A DNA stretch of 19,463 nucleotides from JACJWR01 sp044326505 (GTDB lineage: Bacteria > Actinomycetota > Actinomycetes > S36-B12 > UBA10799): NCBI GenBank assembly GCA_044326505.1, contig JBIRBF010000029.1, positions 1-19,463 of the forward strand, in the 5' to 3' direction. The notes under the pieces were generated by a model that did not search any database, was not told the DNA's origin, and saw only the letters and a list, made by a program, of their open reading frames with translations. Positions 15,600-19,463 of this stretch are shown one piece after another (the first letter of the stretch is position 1; each line of letters opens with the position of its first letter). Position numbers and translations under genes: made by a program.

Positions 15600-17048
15600 G
15601 TGGCCGGTCGCCGCGCCCCGGCGTCGCTGCGGGCCCGCCTCGTGGGGGTCGTCGTGCTGCTCGTAGCAGCCGCGCTCACGGTGTCCGGAGTGCTCGCGAC
15701 CTCGTTGCTGGAGGACTACCTGCTGCAGCAGGTGGACAGGCAACTTCAGGAGGTCGCCGGCAACCCGGTGCTGGCGGATCAGGCGCTCAATGGCGCACCT
15801 GCCAATGGTCCTGGCGGCCAGCCCGGCAGGGTCGGCACCAGGCCGCCGCTGCCGAGCGACTACTACCTGCGCCTCTACAACACCGGCGGCGATGTGGTGG
15901 CGTCATCGGGGAGCAGCTTCAGCTCGAGCACGCCCGACCTCCCCCCGATCTCAAGTGCCACTGCGCGTTCGGGAGCACCCTTCACCGTCGGGTCCAGCAC
16001 CGGCAGCGGATCGTGGCGGGTGGCCGTCACCGCGGTGCAGGGCGGCTACCTGGTGATCGCGCGGGACCTGACGGACCTCGACCAGATCAGCACCCGCCTC
16101 GCACTCCTGCTCTTCGCCGTCGGGTTGGTGGCGCTCGCGCTCGCCGCCGGGGCCGCCTACGTGCTGGTCCGGCGCAGCCTGCGCCCGCTGTCCGACGTGG
16201 AGGTCGCTGCCGCGGCGATCGCAGCGGGCGACCTCTCCCGCAGAGTGCCAGACGAGGATCCGCGGACAGAGGTCGGACGGATGTCGGCAGCCCTCAACGC
16301 GATGCTCGGCCGCCTCGAGGGTGCCTTCGATGAGCGCGCAGCCGCACTGGCCGCGTCCCAAGCCTCGGAGCGTCGGATGCGGGCATTCGTGGCTGACGCG
16401 TCGCACGAGCTGCGGACGCCGCTCACCGCCGTCAGCGGTTACGCGGAGCTGTACCGGCAGGGCGCTGTCGCCCCGGACGAGGTGCCCGGCACCTTCGACC
16501 GGATCGAGGGCGAGGCGGAGCGGATGTCGGCCCTGGTGGAGGACCTGCTGCTGCTGGCGCGCCTCGATCAGCAGCGTCCGCTGGAGCGCACCACCGTCGA
16601 CCTGCTGGGACAGGCGTCGATCGACATCGCCGCGGCGCGAGCCGCGCACCCCGGTCGCGACATCACCCTGCAGGTGCTGCCGGGCAACGAAGCCCCGGTC
16701 GTCCGCGGCGACGAGCATCGGCTCAGCCAGGTGCTGCGCAACCTCCTGACGAACGCTCTGCGCTACAGCAGCGGCCCGGTGCAGGTGGAGGTGGGCGTGC
16801 TGGCCACGGCGTCCCCCGTGCGGGCCGTCGTGCGAGTGGTGGACCACGGACCCGGCATTCCCGACGAGCAGAAGTCGGCCGTCTTCGACCGGTTCTACCG
16901 CACCGATGCGGCGCGGACGCGCACAGCCGGCGGCAGCGGCCTCGGTCTGAGCATCGTGGCTGCGATCGTCGCCGCCCATAACGGCGACGTGCGGATCTTT
17001 GATACCCCGGGCGGCGGCGCGACGTTCGAGGTGCTGCTGCCGATCTAA
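15600..17048 (+). CDS. Membrane sensor histidine kinase with HAMP domain
   Basis: The 482-residue protein has a first transmembrane helix at about 12-33, an extracytoplasmic sensor region of about 130 residues rich in Gly/Ser/Pro, a second helix at about 166-188, and a HAMP linker (RRSLRPLSDVEVAAAAIAAG). The DHp domain carries phosphoacceptor His269 in DASHELRTPL. The ATP-binding domain shows the N box NLLTNALRYS and G boxes DHGPGIPDE and GGSGLGLSIV. All catalytic motifs are intact. It starts at a GTG one base after the response-regulator stop with no ribosome-binding site of its own, so it relies on translational coupling. The low-complexity sensor region gives no hint of the ligand. Its stop is 7 bp from the convergent secA stop. 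Confidence 0.96.
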   Translation: MAGRRAPASLRARLVGVVVLLVAAALTVSGVLATSLLEDYLLQQVDRQLQEVAGNPVLADQALNGAPANGPGGQPGRVGTRPPLPSDYYLRLYNTGGDVVASSGSSFSSSTPDLPPISSATARSGAPFTVGSSTGSGSWRVAVTAVQGGYLVIARDLTDLDQISTRLALLLFAVGLVALALAAGAAYVLVRRSLRPLSDVEVAAAAIAAGDLSRRVPDEDPRTEVGRMSAALNAMLGRLEGAFDERAAALAASQASERRMRAFVADASHELRTPLTAVSGYAELYRQGAVAPDEVPGTFDRIEGEAERMSALVEDLLLLARLDQQRPLERTTVDLLGQASIDIAAARAAHPGRDITLQVLPGNEAPVVRGDEHRLSQVLRNLLTNALRYSSGPVQVEVGVLATASPVRAVVRVVDHGPGIPDEQKSAVFDRFYRTDAARTRTAGGSGLGLSIVAAIVAAHNGDVRIFDTPGGGATFEVLLPI

Positions 17049-17055
17049 CGCCCGA

Positions 17056-19463
17056 TCAGCGCTTCGCTGCGCCGTGGCAGCGCTTGTACTTGCGACCCGA
17101 GCCGCAGGGGCACAGCGCGTTCTTGGCTGTGCCCGCGTAGTCGCGCTCCCCGGCGTTGCCAGCCTCGGGGTCGTCCACGTTGGCCACGTTCTGGACCTGC
17201 CGCGACACGCCCCCCTCAGCGGTCGGTGCCGAGTACTGCAGCTGACCCGGCCGCGATCGTTCGACCAGCGCCGCGGGCAGCTCCATCTCGACCTCGGACG
17301 CTGCTGGCTGTGCGGCCGACGGATCGGCCGGCGCCGCGACGTCCAAGGAAGCCAGGTCGACATCCTTGGGTGACAGACCCGCCGCGGCCGCGATCGCGGC
17401 AGAGGTGGCTCCGCTGGCGACCCCGGAGATGCCCACGTTCTCCGCCGACTGCACCTCGACGTGCGGCCGGTGGACCTCCGGCTCCACCGTGAACAAGTAG
17501 CGCACCGACTCCTCGCCGATCGCCTGCATCATGACCTGGAACAGGTCGTAGCCCTCGCGCTGGTACTCCACCAGCGGGTCCTTCTGGGCCATGGCCCGCA
17601 AGCCGATGCCCTCCTTGAGGTAGTCCATCTCGTACAGGTGCTCGCGCCAGCGCTTGTCCAGCACAGACATGATCACGCGCCGCTCGAGCTCGCGCACGAC
17701 CTCCTCGCCGAAGTGCTCCTCGCGCCGGTCGTAGGCCTCCTGCGCGTCATCGCACAGTTCTTCGACCAGGAACTCGCTGGTGATGCCGTGACGTCCGCCG
17801 CCCGAGCGGGACTCCAGCTCCGCCACAGTGAGGGTCACCGGATAGAGCTCCCGCAGGCCCCCGAGCAGGCCCTCGAGGTCCCAGTCCTCCGGGTAGCCCT
17901 CAGACGTCTCGGCCTGCACATGCAGCGTGACGGCCTCGTCGATGAACCGACGCACCTGGTTGGACATGTCCTCGCCGTGCAGGATCGCGCGGCGCTCTAC
18001 GTAGACGACCAGGCGCTGGCGGTTCATGACCTCGTCGTACTTGAGCACGTTGCGCCGCAGTTCGGCGTTCTGGGCCTCCACCTGCGACTGTGCGCTGGCG
18101 ATCGCGCGCGTGACCATCTTCGCCTCGATGGGCACATCGTCGGGGACGTTGAACCTGGTGAGGAACGAATCCACCATCGCCGCGTTGAACCGGCGCATGA
18201 GCTCGTCGTCCAGCGACAGGTAGAACCTCGTGGCGCCCGGGTCGCCCTGTCGCGCGGACCGGCCGCGCAGCTGGTTGTCGATCCGGCGCGACTCGTGGCG
18301 CTCGGTGCCCAGCACGTAGAGGCCACCGGCCTCGAGCACCTCCTCGTGCTCGTCGGCCACCGCCTTCGTCGCCGCCCCGAGGGCGTCCGGCCAGGCGGCT
18401 TCGTACTCCTCGGGCTGCTCGGCCGCCGACAGGCCGCCGGCGATGAGCGTCGCGCGGGCGATCACCTCCGGGTTGCCGCCCAGCATGATGTCCGTGCCTC
18501 GGCCGGCCATGTTGGTCGCTACCGTGACGGCGCCCTTGCGACCCGCCTCGGAAACGATGTGGGCCTCTGACTCGTGATGCTTGGCGTTGAGCACCGAGTG
18601 CGGGACACCGGCCTTGCGCAGCTCGGCCGACAGACGTTCGGACTTCTCGACGCTCACGGTGCCGACCAGCACCGGCTGACCCTCCTCGTAGCGCTCGGCG
18701 ATGTCGTCGACGACTGCGGCGAACTTGGCATCCTCGGTCCGGTAGATCAGGTCCGGGTTGTCCGTGCGCCGCCGGGGCTTGTTCGGAGGGATGGGGATGA
18801 CGCCGAGGCCGTACGTGCCGTTGAACTCGGCCGCCTCGGTCAGGGCGGTGCCGGTCATGCCGGAGAGCTTGTCGTAGAGCCGGAAGAAGTTCTGCAGCGT
18901 GATCGTGGCCAGAGTCTGGTTCTCGGCCTTGATCTCGACGCCCTCCTTCGCCTCGAGCGCCTGGTGCAAGCCCTCGTTGTAGCGCCGGCCGGAAAGGATG
19001 CGCCCAGTGTGCTCGTCGACGATCATGACTTCGCCGTTGAGCACGACGTAGTCGCGGTCGCGCTTGAACAGCTCCTTGGCCTTGATGGCGTTGTTGAGGA
19101 AGCCGACGAGCGGGGTGTTCTCGGGCAGGTAGAGGTTCTCGATGCCCAGGCGGTCCTCGGCCTTCTCGACGCCGGGCTCCAGGATGCCGACGGTGCGTTT
19201 CTTCTCGTCCACCTCGTAGTCCTCGTCGAGCTGCAGGCGCAGGGCGAGGCGGGCGAAGTCGCCGTACCACTTGGGTTCGTGCTCGGCCGGGCCGGAGATG
19301 ATCAGCGGCGTGCGAGCCTCGTCGATCAAAATCGAATCAACCTCGTCAACAATCGCAAAAACGAGCGAGCGCTGGCGCCGATCTTCGACGCGGTGTTCCA
19401 TATTGTCGCGTAGGTAGTCAAAACCAAACTCATTATTGGTTCCGTAGGTAATATCAGCACGAT
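17056..19463 (-). CDS. secA: Preprotein translocase ATPase SecA (3' part; N-terminus outside the window)
   Basis: SecA drives Sec-dependent protein export through SecYEG. About 802 residues are present; roughly the first 170 lie beyond the window, judged by the opening ADITYGTNNEFGFDYLRDNM. Visible motifs are DEVDSILIDEARTPLIISG (Walker B/DEAD region), the VDEHTGRIL preprotein-binding region, GMTGTA, VATNMAGRGTDIMLGG, RRIDNQLRGRSARQGDPG and the scaffold stretch VLDKRWREHLYEMDYLKEGI. A variable Ala-rich linker precedes the zinc-binding C-terminus CPCGSGRKYKRCH (CxCx8CH), which is intact. This fits the housekeeping SecA. The coding frame stays open to the window edge, but the last ~145 bp (residues DITYGT through LIDEA) have much lower GC and different codon use. 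The gene converges on the histidine kinase with a 7-bp gap and no hairpin. Confidence 0.96.
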   Translation of the reverse strand, partial: RADITYGTNNEFGFDYLRDNMEHRVEDRRQRSLVFAIVDEVDSILIDEARTPLIISGPAEHEPKWYGDFARLALRLQLDEDYEVDEKKRTVGILEPGVEKAEDRLGIENLYLPENTPLVGFLNNAIKAKELFKRDRDYVVLNGEVMIVDEHTGRILSGRRYNEGLHQALEAKEGVEIKAENQTLATITLQNFFRLYDKLSGMTGTALTEAAEFNGTYGLGVIPIPPNKPRRRTDNPDLIYRTEDAKFAAVVDDIAERYEEGQPVLVGTVSVEKSERLSAELRKAGVPHSVLNAKHHESEAHIVSEAGRKGAVTVATNMAGRGTDIMLGGNPEVIARATLIAGGLSAAEQPEEYEAAWPDALGAATKAVADEHEEVLEAGGLYVLGTERHESRRIDNQLRGRSARQGDPGATRFYLSLDDELMRRFNAAMVDSFLTRFNVPDDVPIEAKMVTRAIASAQSQVEAQNAELRRNVLKYDEVMNRQRLVVYVERRAILHGEDMSNQVRRFIDEAVTLHVQAETSEGYPEDWDLEGLLGGLRELYPVTLTVAELESRSGGGRHGITSEFLVEELCDDAQEAYDRREEHFGEEVVRELERRVIMSVLDKRWREHLYEMDYLKEGIGLRAMAQKDPLVEYQREGYDLFQVMMQAIGEESVRYLFTVEPEVHRPHVEVQSAENVGISGVASGATSAAIAAAAGLSPKDVDLASLDVAAPADPSAAQPAASEVEMELPAALVERSRPGQLQYSAPTAEGGVSRQVQNVANVDDPEAGNAGERDYAGTAKNALCPCGSGRKYKRCHGAAKR

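Noticed and set aside
17461..18570. Long forward open frames opposite secA, including one continuing at 18574-19413
   Set aside because: They are low-complexity Leu/Val/Gly/His shadows of a clearly coding strand.

Overview
This window is high-GC DNA (about 70% over most of its length, strongly G/C-ending codons) from an actinobacterium. The evidence is gene content and order: an uncharacterised DUF4245 protein divergent from glpX, a class I fumarase, a PIN-PhoH (PhoH2) protein and a short-chain Z-prenyl diphosphate synthase lie within 9 kb. This resembles the Rv1086-Rv1100 neighbourhood of Mycobacterium tuberculosis (recalled, not searched). I cannot name the genus. There are no RNA genes, insertion sequences, CRISPR arrays or phage genes, and no stretch above about 180 bp lacks a gene.

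Layout. Positions 93-6349 form a central-metabolism block: DUF4245 (-), then glpX, a patatin-like hydrolase, class I fumarase and a cysteine-desulfurase-like PLP enzyme (all +). Positions 6365-9457 run on the minus strand: an unknown 217-aa protein, the Z-prenyl diphosphate synthase and PhoH2. Positions 9579-10934 hold a DinB-like protein abutting an AlkD-type DNA glycosylase, whose 3' end overlaps a convergent uncharacterised actinobacterial gene (10878-11450). Positions 11630-17048 are a compact four-gene operon: a GT2 glycosyltransferase fused to a GtrA-like membrane domain, a GT39/ArnT-like membrane glycosyltransferase, an OmpR-family response regulator and its histidine kinase. I infer an envelope-glycosylation module carrying its own sensor. 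The 3' 80% or so of secA closes the window on the minus strand and runs off the end.

Two patterns stand out. First, at least five genes (glpX, patatin, fumarase, PLP enzyme and the unknown 8804-9457 gene) have a TANNNT -10 hexamer exactly 6-7 nt before the start codon and no Shine-Dalgarno sequence, as expected for leaderless mRNAs; two more have weaker versions. Other genes (uppS, phoH, DinB, the 10878-11450 gene) have clear GGAGG-type sites. Second, the last ~145 bp, still in frame inside secA, fall abruptly from about 70% to about 48% GC with a matching change in codon use. That suggests a chimeric contig end or a recombination junction in a highly conserved part of secA.

I did not find a convincing undescribed defence or mobile system. 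The most testable items are the leaderless promoter set, the secA GC junction, the four-copy TTACA array upstream of the glycosyltransferase operon, the tandem repeat built from the glpX stop region, and the overlapping 3' ends of the AlkD gene and its neighbour.
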